A DNA stretch of 64,000 nt from Streptomyces sp. CB02923 (GTDB taxonomy: Bacteria; Actinomycetota; Actinomycetes; Streptomycetales; Streptomycetaceae). Every line of letters begins with the position of its first letter. Positions within the stretch are counted from its first letter, which is position 1. The position numbers and the translations under genes are program-made. The notes below the pieces were generated by a model that had not been told where the DNA came from, made no database searches, and saw nothing but the letters and a program-made list of their open reading frames with translations. Below are positions 34,462 to 43,300 of the stretch, piece after piece. The DNA is taken from the NCBI RefSeq assembly GCF_001905005.1, contig NZ_LWKZ01000024.1:837299-901298 (forward strand), read 5' to 3'.

Positions 34462-35700
34462 ATGACGACCGTCATCTGCCCCTACTGCTTCCACCGCGCC
34501 AAAGCGGCGCACTTGCCCTACCGCTGCCTGATGAAAGCCACCGGCATACGGGGCGGCAAACCCTGTGACGCGGCGCGCGACGACGTGTGGGCCGAGTTCA
34601 TGGGGCCGAGCGTGCCGCCCGCGCTGCGGATGCGCGGCCCCGTCTTCGCTCCGCCACGCGGCTTCGGCGGACTGGGCGGCGGATCGCTCCCCGCATGCCC
34701 CGGCTGCGGAGCCACCACACCGGTACGCGTCTGCCGTCGCTGCCACAGTGACTTCCCCAGCGACTACTGCGACCAGGACAGCCGCATCATCGCGCTGGTC
34801 GGCGCCAAAGCGTCCGGAAAAAGCACATATGTCTCCGTCCTGGTCAACGAACTGCGCAACCGGGTGGGCGGCGCCTACAATGCCTCGCTCGCCGCGATGG
34901 GCGGCGACACCCAGCGACGCGACCGCGAGATGGCCGAAGACCTCTACGACAGGCTGCGCCTGCCCGAGGCCACCCGTCCGGCCGCGATGGGCTTCAACGA
35001 TCCGCTGCTCTACAGACTCAGCCTGCCCCGGCGAGGCGCCCTCGGCGAGGGCAGCAGGCACACTGCCCTGGTCTTCTTCGACGCCGCCGGAGAAGACCTG
35101 AAGAGCGCCGAGGCGATGGACCGCTACACCCATTACCTGTCGGCAGCCGACGGCATCATCATGCTGGTCGACCCGCTCCAGCTCGGCTCCGTCCGCGACC
35201 AGATGGCCGCCGGAGAAGGCCCGCCGCTGCCTGCCGTGGAGACCTCTCCCCAACAGATCGCGGCCGACCTGGCCTCGCAGTTGCGGACACACGGGCGAGG
35301 CAGGCAGCGGGGCCGGGTCACCACGCCGATGGCCGTCGCCGTGACCAAGACCGACATGCTGCGCCCACTGCTCGGCCCGCATTCACCCCTGCTGCACAAC
35401 GCGTCGCACAGCGGTGGAGTACTGGACGACGGTGACCGGCTGACCGTGCACGAGGAGATGCGGTCACTGATGGAGGGCTGGGACTCCGGAGCGCTGCGCC
35501 GGCAGCTGGAAAGGGACTTCGCCGAGCTGTCGTTCTTCGGGCTCTCGGCGCTCGGCGCGCCGCCGCCAGCACACGCCCCGGCCGACGCTCCCAAGTCGGG
35601 ACCGCAGCCCCTGCGCATCGAGGATCCGCTGCTCTGGCTCCTCGGCCGGCGCAAGCTGATCCCCGTACGCAAGGCGGGCGCGAAGGGAGCACCGGCATGA
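34462..35700 (+). CDS. Zinc-ribbon TRAFAC-type GTPase (double-GTPase family, soluble member)
   Basis: 412 residues. N-terminal Cys pairs (C6-x2-C9; C79-x2-C82 and C91-x2-C94) suggest zinc ribbons. The GTPase core has P-loop GAKASGKST (about 114-122), switch II FFDAAGED (Asp207, Gly210) and specificity motif TKTD (295-298), with YLSAADGIIMLVDP between. No membrane span is seen. The next gene (GAP1 type) overlaps its stop by 4 bases (ATGA). A second, membrane-anchored zinc-ribbon GTPase follows, matching the paired-GTPase arrangement described for GAP1 systems. It is probably a signal-responsive switch rather than a translation GTPase. Confidence 0.85.
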   Translation: MTTVICPYCFHRAKAAHLPYRCLMKATGIRGGKPCDAARDDVWAEFMGPSVPPALRMRGPVFAPPRGFGGLGGGSLPACPGCGATTPVRVCRRCHSDFPSDYCDQDSRIIALVGAKASGKSTYVSVLVNELRNRVGGAYNASLAAMGGDTQRRDREMAEDLYDRLRLPEATRPAAMGFNDPLLYRLSLPRRGALGEGSRHTALVFFDAAGEDLKSAEAMDRYTHYLSAADGIIMLVDPLQLGSVRDQMAAGEGPPLPAVETSPQQIAADLASQLRTHGRGRQRGRVTTPMAVAVTKTDMLRPLLGPHSPLLHNASHSGGVLDDGDRLTVHEEMRSLMEGWDSGALRRQLERDFAELSFFGLSALGAPPPAHAPADAPKSGPQPLRIEDPLLWLLGRRKLIPVRKAGAKGAPA

Positions 35701-38159
35701 GCCTGGCGCAGCTCCACTACACCTCCGCCCCGCCCGGCCCGGACGGCTCGGGCTTCCGGTTTACCGCCGTCACACCGGGACTGCCGACGTCGCTGCTGCG
35801 GGAGGCGGAACAGCTCATCGGGTACGAGCCGCCGCGCGACGCGCCGCCGCGTCCCACCGACGAACAGCTCGCCGGCTTCCCCCGGGTGTTCAGCCACACC
35901 CTGCTGTCCGACGGCAGCCGACTGCTGAGCCGCACCGTCTACACCGGCGCCGACTACAGCGGCCGATGGGGCAATTTCCACGCCCATGCGGTTCACCTGC
36001 CCGCCGGCACGCGACTGCCCGGGGACCAACTGCCCATCACCGCCTGGGAATCCGCACGGTGGACAGACCGGACACCGGACGGTGCGGAGCCTGGTCCGCT
36101 GACGGCGCTGCCTCCGGCCGGACACTTCGACCGGGCGGGCCTCGTCGCCTTCGCGGAGTTGCGAGCGCCGTGGCTGGCCGCGTTCTTCGCCGATGTGCGG
36201 CGGGCGGCCGAGACCGTCGACGCACCACAGATCGTTCTCGTCGAGCGGGAGAGCGCCGACATCGCACGATGGATCGCACTGGCCAGTACGGCGCTGCCCC
36301 GGGAGAGCGCCCACCAGCTCACGTTCACCACGTACACCAGACGACCGCAGCTCGCCCGACAGCAGATCATCGGCGTCCTTCCGGACGACGGGCAGGGCCT
36401 GACCGGGTACGACCAGCGCTACCGCCTGCACGACTGCACGGGCCGTCCACCCACCGAGCCGGTCACCGACCTCTGGTCCGAGACCGCCGCGCTGGTGTGG
36501 CTGGGCAGAGCACCAGAGCTGTTCAAGGAAGTGGCCGGGCTGCCGGGCGAGTCCTTCGACGCCGGCCCGCTCGCCGTGGCGGCCCTCTGCTCCGGCATCC
36601 CCCTCGGGTCGGCCTGCCGTACCGCGGCCATCGACTGGGCGGGCGCACACACCGGTGCCCTGGCCGAGGACCGGCTGCCCCGGCTCATCGCGGCGCTCTG
36701 TTCGCCCGCGGACGACCGTACGGCCGGGGAATCCGCGGCACTCGCCCGGCTCTGCGCAGCCCTCGACGGCAGGGCACCGGCCGCGACGACCGCGCCGCTC
36801 GCGGCACTGGTGCTGACCGAGGCCGTCCGCACGAGCAGCCTCGAACTCCCCGCCCTTTCCCCGTCGGCGATCACCACGGAATACCGGCGACGCCTCGCCG
36901 CCGAACTCGCCACCGACCTGCGGGACGGCATCGCGAACGGGGCGTCGGACCCCACATCCGCGCTCCGGCTCCTGGGCGTCGCCGGAACGCTGGGGGTGGA
37001 CTGCGCCGACCTCCTTCCGGACCTCGCACGGAGGCTGTCCGGCGCGCTGCTGGCCGACCCGGGCAAGGCGGACGCCCCCGCAGTGCGCAGCGCCCTCGAC
37101 AACCATTTCGACCTCCGCGTAGCGCTGCTCGGCAAGCTGGACGACCTCGCTGCCGGTGATCCGCCGGCAGCCGCGCGGCTGCTCGCCCGGGCCGGGCTTG
37201 CGCTCCCGGACGCCCAGTCGCTGCCCCACCTGCGGATGTGCGCGCGAATGGCCCGGACGGCGGCCGACGAGGACCGTGTCACGGCGCTGCACCTCGTGAT
37301 CAAGGACGCCGGTGTCCCGCTGTTCGCCGAACCGCTCGTGCTGCGTACGGCCATGCGCCTGGTGTGGGACAGCGGAACGCCGGCTGCCGGACAGGCCGCG
37401 CTGTTGCTCGGCGAAACAGGTTCGGACGTGCACCGGGCCGCAGGCACCTTCCCCACACTGGTGCAGGCCGCACTCGACGCGCCCGCCGACGACCGGCACG
37501 CCCCCGGTCTGGCCCGCGACCTGTTGCGCTGCTTCCCCGACGAGTTGGATTCCCGTACCCGAGGAGCCTTGCTGCTGCTTGAGTTCGCCGGAGACCTCAC
37601 GGAAGGGTCCCCGGGGCATGGCTGGGCCGCCCGGGCGGCAGCTCTACGGGCCGTCGCCGAGCCGTTGGAGCCCACCGTGCTGGCACGCGCCTTCAACGCC
37701 GTCGCGCGCCGGCTGCTCGACACGGAACGGCCGGACGGCGAACTGTCCGCGCTGACTGCCTGCCGGGACGGGGAGCTGCTGGCGGCGTATGCCCGGGAGG
37801 CCCGCACCGACCGGGTTCGCGACCTGCTACGCACCGTCCCGGCGTACGCCGCCGACTGTTTCACCTGCTGGTCCTCCCACCCGGGGACGGACCCGACGTG
37901 GGACACGACCCGCAACGGCCTTCTCGATGAAGTGCTGCGCCCCGTCGTACGCGCCCTGCCCCAGGCAGACGTCGCATCCGTGGAAGCGGCTCTGGAACGC
38001 CTCCAGGGCCGCTGGGCCGAGGAATTCCGGCAGTGGAACCGGCCCGGAGCGCTCAGCCGTTTCGCCCGGCGCCTCGGCGGCCGGGGCCGCCGCTCCGGCG
38101 GCGCCGGGCCGCGCTGGAACGACGTGCAGCCACCCCGAAAGGACGGTGGCCCGTCATGA
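35697..38159 (+). CDS. GTPase-associated protein 1 (GAP1) family protein
   Basis: 820 residues. The first 130 have the GAP1 N-terminal character: AQLHYTSAPPG.DGSGFRF at the start, SHTLLSDGSRLLSRTVYTGADYSGRWGNFHAH, then ITAWESARWTD. The middle has LVERESADIARWIALASTALPRESAHQLTFTTYTRRP, the GAP1-M block as I recall it. The remainder is a long helical C-terminal region. Proteins of this kind are encoded beside paired GTPases in bacteria and are predicted to regulate them. Its start overlaps the upstream GTPase stop, and its stop overlaps the downstream GTPase start (both ATGA), so the three are translationally coupled. Biochemical function is unproven. Confidence 0.85.
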   Translation: MSLAQLHYTSAPPGPDGSGFRFTAVTPGLPTSLLREAEQLIGYEPPRDAPPRPTDEQLAGFPRVFSHTLLSDGSRLLSRTVYTGADYSGRWGNFHAHAVHLPAGTRLPGDQLPITAWESARWTDRTPDGAEPGPLTALPPAGHFDRAGLVAFAELRAPWLAAFFADVRRAAETVDAPQIVLVERESADIARWIALASTALPRESAHQLTFTTYTRRPQLARQQIIGVLPDDGQGLTGYDQRYRLHDCTGRPPTEPVTDLWSETAALVWLGRAPELFKEVAGLPGESFDAGPLAVAALCSGIPLGSACRTAAIDWAGAHTGALAEDRLPRLIAALCSPADDRTAGESAALARLCAALDGRAPAATTAPLAALVLTEAVRTSSLELPALSPSAITTEYRRRLAAELATDLRDGIANGASDPTSALRLLGVAGTLGVDCADLLPDLARRLSGALLADPGKADAPAVRSALDNHFDLRVALLGKLDDLAAGDPPAAARLLARAGLALPDAQSLPHLRMCARMARTAADEDRVTALHLVIKDAGVPLFAEPLVLRTAMRLVWDSGTPAAGQAALLLGETGSDVHRAAGTFPTLVQAALDAPADDRHAPGLARDLLRCFPDELDSRTRGALLLLEFAGDLTEGSPGHGWAARAAALRAVAEPLEPTVLARAFNAVARRLLDTERPDGELSALTACRDGELLAAYAREARTDRVRDLLRTVPAYAADCFTCWSSHPGTDPTWDTTRNGLLDEVLRPVVRALPQADVASVEAALERLQGRWAEEFRQWNRPGALSRFARRLGGRGRRSGGAGPRWNDVQPPRKDGGPS

Positions 38160-39778
38160 CAACCACCACTGTGCTGTCCTGCGCCCTGTGGATCATTCTC
38201 CCCGTGGCTGTGCCCCTGTGCGTCTTCTCCACCTTCTGGCTCTTCCTGGGCCTGTCGCTGACGGCTGCGGGGAAAGCACTCGGGCCATGGCAGGCCGGGG
38301 CTTACGACTCCCGGATCCCGGCGACCGGGCCCGATCCGGCCCACCGGGCGTACTGGTCCCGGCAGATGTGGCTCGACGCCCGGTCCGCGGCGTACGGCAG
38401 CATGCTGGCCGTCCGGCAGCGGCTGGAGACCGAATGGCTGCACCGGATCGCGAAGCGGCTCTTCCACGGGCAGGACGTCTCCACCGGCCTGCCGGGCGAG
38501 ACCCGGTTCACCCGCTCGGTCAGGCGCCTTCTCGCTCCGGGAACGGTGGTCGGCGCGGTGGCCGGGGCGCTCCTCGCGGCCCTGCTGACCGCGGTCACGC
38601 TGGCCGTCTTCGCGCTGCTGCTGGGGCTCGTGTGGTTGCTGGGGGTGACGGCAGCCGGCGCGCTCCGCGGAGCGGAACGTGGGTGGCGGCTGGCCCGCGG
38701 AATCCGGATGGCTTGTCCGTATCCCGGCTGCTACCGGCCGTTCCCGCTGGCGGTCCATCGCTGCCCGAACTGCAACGCCGCCCACCGTGCTCTGCGTCCC
38801 GGCCGGTACGGCGCACTGTGGCACGTGTGCGCCTGCGGACAGAAGCTGGTCACCACCTCGCTCACCGGCCGGGACCGGTTCGCTGCCCGCTGCCCGCACT
38901 GCGACCGGCACTTGCCCACAGCCGTCGGCATCACGCGCGTCGTACACCTGCCCCTGGTCGGCGGTACCTCAGCCGGCAAGACCATGCTGCTGGCCGCCAT
39001 GGCTGCCGGGCTCCAGGCGTGGTCACGGCGCAGCCCGCTGACCGTGGGATACGCCTCCCCGGACGACCTGAAGTCCGCGGGTTCGGTGAACCAGCAGCTG
39101 AACCAGACGGGTTGGGCCCTCAAGACCCAAGGCGGTCAGCCGCGCGCCCTCATGCTGCGTGTGGGCTACGGCCGGCGCCGACGGCTGCTGTACCTGTACG
39201 ACCCGATGGGCGAGTCGCTCCGCGATGCGGGCACCGTGCGTATGCAGCAGTACCTTGAGCATGCCGATGGGGTGATCCTGGTCGCCGACGTACTCGCCGA
39301 GCCCTGCGTACGGCGCGCCCTGGAAGGCGGCGACGCGGAGCGGGCCGGCGAGGCCAGGCCCGCCGACCTGGGGCCGCTGGACACCTACCAGCGGCTGACC
39401 GGCGAGTTATCGGCGCTCACCGGACGGCGCCGGCGCATCCCGATGGCCGCAGTGGTCACCAAGCGGGACGTGCTGGACCGGCTCTCCGCACTGCCGGTTC
39501 CGGGCGCGCGCATCGACGGCTGGCTGACAGAGATCGGCCTCGGAGCCCTGGTACGCGGACTGGCACACGACTTCCGGACGGTTCGTTACTGGGCGATAAG
39601 CGCCTACGCCGCAACCGGCGCGGGGGCCCTAGGCAGCGAACAGCTACGGGCGGCGGAACCGGTGCTATGGGTACTGGCACGCTCAGGGCTGCGGGTGGGT
39701 GCGCTCGCCGGAGGCCCCCCGACCGACGAAGTGCCCGGCGCCCGTGCGGAGACCGTACGCGGGCGTGCGAGCCGCTGA
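38156..39778 (+). CDS. Membrane-anchored zinc-ribbon GTPase (second of the GTPase pair)
   Basis: 540 residues from ATG 38156, overlapping the GAP1 stop. One membrane span lies at about residues 8-36 and a pair or hairpin at about 131-166. A zinc-ribbon block follows at about 187-250 (CPYPGC, CPNC, CACG, CPHC). The GTPase core has P-loop GGTSAGKT (269-276), switch II YDPMGES (Asp349, Gly352) and TKRD (435-438). The two spans and ribbon would place the switch at the inner membrane face. It pairs with the soluble GTPase two genes upstream. The last 20 residues are unconserved. Confidence 0.85.
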   Translation: MTTTTVLSCALWIILPVAVPLCVFSTFWLFLGLSLTAAGKALGPWQAGAYDSRIPATGPDPAHRAYWSRQMWLDARSAAYGSMLAVRQRLETEWLHRIAKRLFHGQDVSTGLPGETRFTRSVRRLLAPGTVVGAVAGALLAALLTAVTLAVFALLLGLVWLLGVTAAGALRGAERGWRLARGIRMACPYPGCYRPFPLAVHRCPNCNAAHRALRPGRYGALWHVCACGQKLVTTSLTGRDRFAARCPHCDRHLPTAVGITRVVHLPLVGGTSAGKTMLLAAMAAGLQAWSRRSPLTVGYASPDDLKSAGSVNQQLNQTGWALKTQGGQPRALMLRVGYGRRRRLLYLYDPMGESLRDAGTVRMQQYLEHADGVILVADVLAEPCVRRALEGGDAERAGEARPADLGPLDTYQRLTGELSALTGRRRRIPMAAVVTKRDVLDRLSALPVPGARIDGWLTEIGLGALVRGLAHDFRTVRYWAISAYAATGAGALGSEQLRAAEPVLWVLARSGLRVGALAGGPPTDEVPGARAETVRGRASR

Positions 39779-39841
39779 CCGGCACAGGCCCGCAGGGAAC
39801 CTGGGACGACAAGACAGAGAAGAAAGGTGGTTGGGCCCGAA

Positions 39842-39976
39842 GTGCCTGTCGTGACACCACACATCGCACGTCACCGGCGGCTGATGCTGGGCTTGTTCAT
39901 CACTGCGGCAACGCTCACCGCCGCCCTGCTCGGCGCGCTGATCCTGTACGTACTGGCAGAGGTCGGGCCGCCCTGA
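39842..39976 (+). CDS. 44-residue single-span membrane peptide
   Basis: A GTG with aaaggtgg about 11 bases upstream opens a 44-codon frame: a basic start (HIARHRRLM), then one hydrophobic span (LGLFITAATLTAALLGALIL, about residues 16-35), ending YVLAEVGPP. It fills the gap between the membrane GTPase and the vWA gene, in the same direction. GC-rich third positions continue through it. It could be a small subunit of the membrane GTPase complex or a toxin-like peptide. No homologue is recognised. Confidence 0.6.
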   Translation: MPVVTPHIARHRRLMLGLFITAATLTAALLGALILYVLAEVGPP

Positions 39977-40024
39977 CGCGCCCGCAGCCCCACTGGAAGA
40001 GACAAACGAATGGAGGACAGGGAA

Positions 40025-40711
40025 GTGAGTGACATCCCCGGCGGGCCGATGGCGAACCGTCCGGTCCATTTCATCTGGCTGCTGGACTGCTCCTACTCCA
40101 TGCAGGGAGAGAAGATCGGCATGCTCAACTACGCAATCCGGGAAGCCATCCCGGAGATGCGGTCGGTGGCTCACGACAATCCGGCAGCACAGCTGCTGCT
40201 GCGCACGCTCACCTTTTCCACCACCGTGCAGTGGCACCACAAGGACCCCGTCCCGGTCGACGATTTCACCTGGCAGGACGTCCAGGTGGACGGCGTGACG
40301 AATCTGGGCGAAGCCCTGCACGTGGTGTCGCGTGAGCTTCAGGCGCCGCCGATGCCCCGGCGCGCTCTCAAACCGGTGCTGGCGCTCGTCTCGGACGGCG
40401 TACCGACCGACGACTGGAAGGCTGGGCTGAAAGCCGTCGACGCCACGGCATGGGGCAAGAAGGCCGTGCGGGTCGCCGTCGCCATCGGAGCAGACGCCGA
40501 CCGCAGCGTGCTGCGGGAATTCCTCGGCAACCCGGAACTGCAACCACTGGACGCCAACAACCCCAAGCAGCTCGCGGCCGCCATCCGCTGGGCTTCGACT
40601 GCCGCGGTCAAGGCGGCCTCGCAGCCGGTCGCGGGCAGCTCCGACGCCCTGACGAAGCAGCCCCCCTACGCTCCGCCGGTGCTCGACAACGATGACGACG
40701 ACGTGTGGTGA
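40025..40711 (+). CDS. vWA domain protein, TerY-like
   Basis: 228 residues from GTG 40025 (ggagg 8 bases upstream); ATG 40010 is the alternative. The vWA fold has MIDAS LLDCSYSM (D-x-S-x-S, Asp21, Ser23, Ser25), the Thr in VTNLGEAL and the Asp in LVSDGVPTDD. There is no signal peptide. The Asp-rich tail (NDDDDVW) is unusual. TerY-type vWA proteins are encoded with a PP2C phosphatase and a Ser/Thr kinase (TerY-P triad), exactly as here: the phosphatase start overlaps its stop. It is probably a metal-dependent adaptor or phosphorylation target. Confidence 0.92.
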   Translation: MSDIPGGPMANRPVHFIWLLDCSYSMQGEKIGMLNYAIREAIPEMRSVAHDNPAAQLLLRTLTFSTTVQWHHKDPVPVDDFTWQDVQVDGVTNLGEALHVVSRELQAPPMPRRALKPVLALVSDGVPTDDWKAGLKAVDATAWGKKAVRVAVAIGADADRSVLREFLGNPELQPLDANNPKQLAAAIRWASTAAVKAASQPVAGSSDALTKQPPYAPPVLDNDDDDVW

Positions 40712-41571
40712 GCACGCCGCGCTGGGAGACGCTCACCGAGAGCGTCCAGGGAATCAACAAGAAGCACAACCAGGACTACGGCACGGCCGAGGGCCAGGGC
40801 AGCGCCGAGTGCCCGCTGGTCCTGGCAGTGGCGGACGGGCACGGGGCCGCCCGGCACGCCCGGAGCGATGTCGGCGCACGTCGCGTGGTGGACCTTTTCA
40901 CCGCGCTCGTCCGCGAGTTCGCCGGCTTCGCCCGGGCACTGGCGCCGGAGGAGTCTCGTGGCGGTCTCAGCCGGCTGATGAACTACGCTCAGCACGACAT
41001 GCCACGTCGGCTCGTCGCGGCATGGCAACAGGACATGCTCGGACACTGGGACCGGACGCGCGAGCGGAACGCGGACGGCACGCCACCTCCCGCCCCCGCC
41101 GACGCGGAGAAACTGCTGCTGTACGGGACCACGCTCATCGGCGCGCTCCTGACCCCACAGCTGTTCGTCGCCTGGCAACTCGGCGATGGGGAACTGACCG
41201 TCGTCGACCGGGACGGCCGCGTCGGCTTCCCGCTGGCGCCCACCGAAACGGACCTCGGCGACGAGACGGAATCGATGTGCAGCCACCGGGCCTGGAGCCT
41301 GATGCGCGTGCACTGGGCCCCGGTGATCGACCCGGACCGTACGCCCCGGCTCATCGCGCTCTCGACCGACGGACTCTCCAAGAGCTTCGCCTCCCACGAG
41401 GGCTTCACACAGTTCATGTCCGGCCTCGACCAGCGGCTCGTGGACGAGGGTACGGAGGGGGTGCGCGCCGCGCTCCCACAGTGGCTGCGGCAGGCAGCGC
41501 GGCACTCCGGGGACGACACCACCGTGGCGGCCGGACGTCGGCCACCGCACCATTCTGCGACCGAGGAGTGA
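40708..41571 (+). CDS. PP2C-type Ser/Thr protein phosphatase
   Basis: 287 residues from GTG 40708, overlapping the vWA stop (GTGA); GTG 40705 also possible. PP2C motifs are visible: INKKHNQDYG, LAVADGHGAARHARS (DGxG metal site), GTTLIGAL, AWQLGDGELTVV, IALSTDGLSKSF and HSGDDTTVA with the last metal-binding Asp residues. It probably dephosphorylates targets of the kinase encoded next, completing the vWA/PP2C/kinase triad. Cytoplasmic; no regulatory domain is attached. Confidence 0.92.
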   Translation: MSTPRWETLTESVQGINKKHNQDYGTAEGQGSAECPLVLAVADGHGAARHARSDVGARRVVDLFTALVREFAGFARALAPEESRGGLSRLMNYAQHDMPRRLVAAWQQDMLGHWDRTRERNADGTPPPAPADAEKLLLYGTTLIGALLTPQLFVAWQLGDGELTVVDRDGRVGFPLAPTETDLGDETESMCSHRAWSLMRVHWAPVIDPDRTPRLIALSTDGLSKSFASHEGFTQFMSGLDQRLVDEGTEGVRAALPQWLRQAARHSGDDTTVAAGRRPPHHSATEE

Positions 41572-41581
41572 CGGACACATC

Positions 41582-42913
41582 ATGAGCGGCATGCTGGACA
41601 GCGGTAAGCGCCTCACCGCTGACGACGGCGAGGAGATCGAGGTCATCGAGCTGATCGGTTCCGGTGGCCAGGGCGAGGTCTACCGTGTGCGGACCACGCG
41701 TGGTGACCGGGCGCTCAAGTGGTACTTCCCGTCGTGTGCCACGGCCGAGCAGGAGGGCATCGTCCGGGAACTGGTGGCCCGCGACTTCGACGACGACCGC
41801 TTCCTGTGGCCGACGGCGTACGTCGCAGACGGGCCGGCGGCGTTCGGCTATGTGATGGACATCCGCCCGGACCGCTTCAAGGGCCTGCCGGCACTGTTCA
41901 AGCGAACGTTGCGCACCAGCCCACGTGCCCTGCTGACCGCCTGTCTCTACACCGTGGAGGCTTACCAGGCGCTGCATTCCCGTGGTATCGCCTACCGGGA
42001 CATCTCCTGGGGCAACATCTTCTTCGACCCGGCCACCGGTGACGTCCTGGTGTGCGACAACGACAACGCCGTGGTGGAGGGGGACAGCAGCGGCATCTCG
42101 GGCACGATGGAGTTCATGGCACCCGAGCTGGTGCGGGGCGATCCGGGCGCCCGGCCCGGCACGCAGACCGACCTGTACTCCCTGTCGGTTCTGCTGTTCA
42201 TGTTCCTGATGAACCATCACCCGCTGAAGGGCCGCAGGGAACTGCTCATCCACTGCCTGGACGAACCTGCGGAGAAGGCGCTGTACGGCAAGCGCCCGTT
42301 GTTCGTCTTCGACCCTGCGGACGATGCGAACGCACCCGACCCCGTCGAGCAGTACACCGTCCTCGCCACCTGGGACGTGGCTCCGAAAGTCCTGCGGGAC
42401 CTGTTCACGCACAACTTCACGGTCGGTCTGCGTGACCCGGCGGCGCGAGTCCGCGAGTCGCAGTGGCGGGACGCACTGCGAGCCGTACTCGACACGGTCG
42501 TCGACTGCGCGGACTGCGGGCGCCAGAACATGACACAGCCGGAGGAGACCACCGCCGGCACCTGCTGGTCCTGCGGCAGTACTCTGCTCCTGCCGCCCCG
42601 GCTGGTCGTCATCACTCCTCCGCCGCGCGCGGAACGTCATCTGCGGCTCCACCGCACCGCGCGGGTACACGCCCACCATCTGGATCCGGAACCCGCACGG
42701 CACGACTACAGCGACGGATCGGTGGTCGCCGAGCTGACCGAACACCCGCAGAAGCCCGGCAAGTTCGGGCTCGCGAATCGCTCGGACGCCGTCTGGACCG
42801 GGACCCGTTCGGACGGTTCGGCGCAGCAGGTCGCACCTGGCCAGACCGTGCCGCTGCGCTCCGGTATGGAGCTGAACCTCCTGGGCGCGCAGCTCGCCGT
42901 CCGGGCGAAGTGA
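41582..42913 (+). CDS. Ser/Thr protein kinase with zinc ribbon and FHA-like C-terminus
   Basis: 443 residues. Kinase domain: glycine loop GSGGQGEV (26-33), ATP Lys46 (ALKWYF), catalytic loop YRDISWGN (Asp140, Asn145) and metal Asp in CDNDN (159-161), which replaces DFG; then MEFMAPEL. The HRD His is Tyr. These variants resemble kinases of TerY-P triads. After about 325 a zinc ribbon follows (CADC and CWSC), then a beta-rich tail (HPQKPGKFGLANRS, LRSGMELNLLG) like a degenerate FHA domain. It starts 10 bases after the phosphatase stop and ends the rightward unit at a hairpin. Confidence 0.9.
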   Translation: MSGMLDSGKRLTADDGEEIEVIELIGSGGQGEVYRVRTTRGDRALKWYFPSCATAEQEGIVRELVARDFDDDRFLWPTAYVADGPAAFGYVMDIRPDRFKGLPALFKRTLRTSPRALLTACLYTVEAYQALHSRGIAYRDISWGNIFFDPATGDVLVCDNDNAVVEGDSSGISGTMEFMAPELVRGDPGARPGTQTDLYSLSVLLFMFLMNHHPLKGRRELLIHCLDEPAEKALYGKRPLFVFDPADDANAPDPVEQYTVLATWDVAPKVLRDLFTHNFTVGLRDPAARVRESQWRDALRAVLDTVVDCADCGRQNMTQPEETTAGTCWSCGSTLLLPPRLVVITPPPRAERHLRLHRTARVHAHHLDPEPARHDYSDGSVVAELTEHPQKPGKFGLANRSDAVWTGTRSDGSAQQVAPGQTVPLRSGMELNLLGAQLAVRAK

Positions 42914-42920
42914 GAGCAGG

Positions 42921-42940
42921 CCGGGGCACGTGTGCCCCGG
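42921..42940. terminator. Hairpin between convergent kinase and small-protein genes
   Basis: ccggggcacgtgtgccccgg can fold into a 9-bp stem with a very short loop, or an 8-bp stem with loop CGTG. It begins 7 bases after the kinase stop and abuts the stop codon of the leftward small gene, so it can end both transcripts. Confidence 0.7.
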
Positions 42941-43270
42941 TCACAGCCCTACTGCGTGCCCCAGCGCCTGGGCGAGTGCCAGCCCGCTGCTGCCCGTCGC
43001 CAGCCCGAGAGAGAGCGTTTCCAGGGCCCGCCTGATCCTTCCCTGGTCGGCGGGCCGCTGCTCCTGCCGGGCCCGCTCCAGCTCTCCCTGTACCTCTTCC
43101 GCCCGCGCGACGAGTACCGGCTGCTCCTCCGTCCGCAGATGGCGTACCAGTTCCGCCGCCAGCCGCAGAGCCTCGGCCGGGTCCGCCCCGTAGTGGTTGA
43201 TCTCGATCTTCCCGCCGTCCCCGAAGTTGCTCGGACCGGAGACCTGGCCGTGAAAGTTGAAGGTGCTCAT
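42941..43270 (-). CDS. 109-residue protein with N-terminal Gly/Asn signalling-like motif
   Basis: Start at ATG 43270 (aggag closely upstream); a GTG at 43297 would add nine residues. Residues 4-22 follow the pattern NFxGxxxGxSNFGxxGxI, then INHYG. The rest is an alpha-helical region (EALRLAAELVRHLRTEEQPVLVARAEEVQGELERA) ending in a mildly hydrophobic Gly/Ala/Leu segment (LSLGLATGSSGLALAQALG) that might insert in a membrane. The same motif closes the membrane protein encoded just upstream. Matched short Gly/Asn motifs in neighbouring genes are known for amyloid-type signalling partners; that role here is inferred. No known domain is recognised. Confidence 0.75.
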   Translation of the reverse strand: MSTFNFHGQVSGPSNFGDGGKIEINHYGADPAEALRLAAELVRHLRTEEQPVLVARAEEVQGELERARQEQRPADQGRIRRALETLSLGLATGSSGLALAQALGHAVGL

Positions 43271-43300
43271 GCGCGCTCCTGTCGTCGTACCGGACACGGA

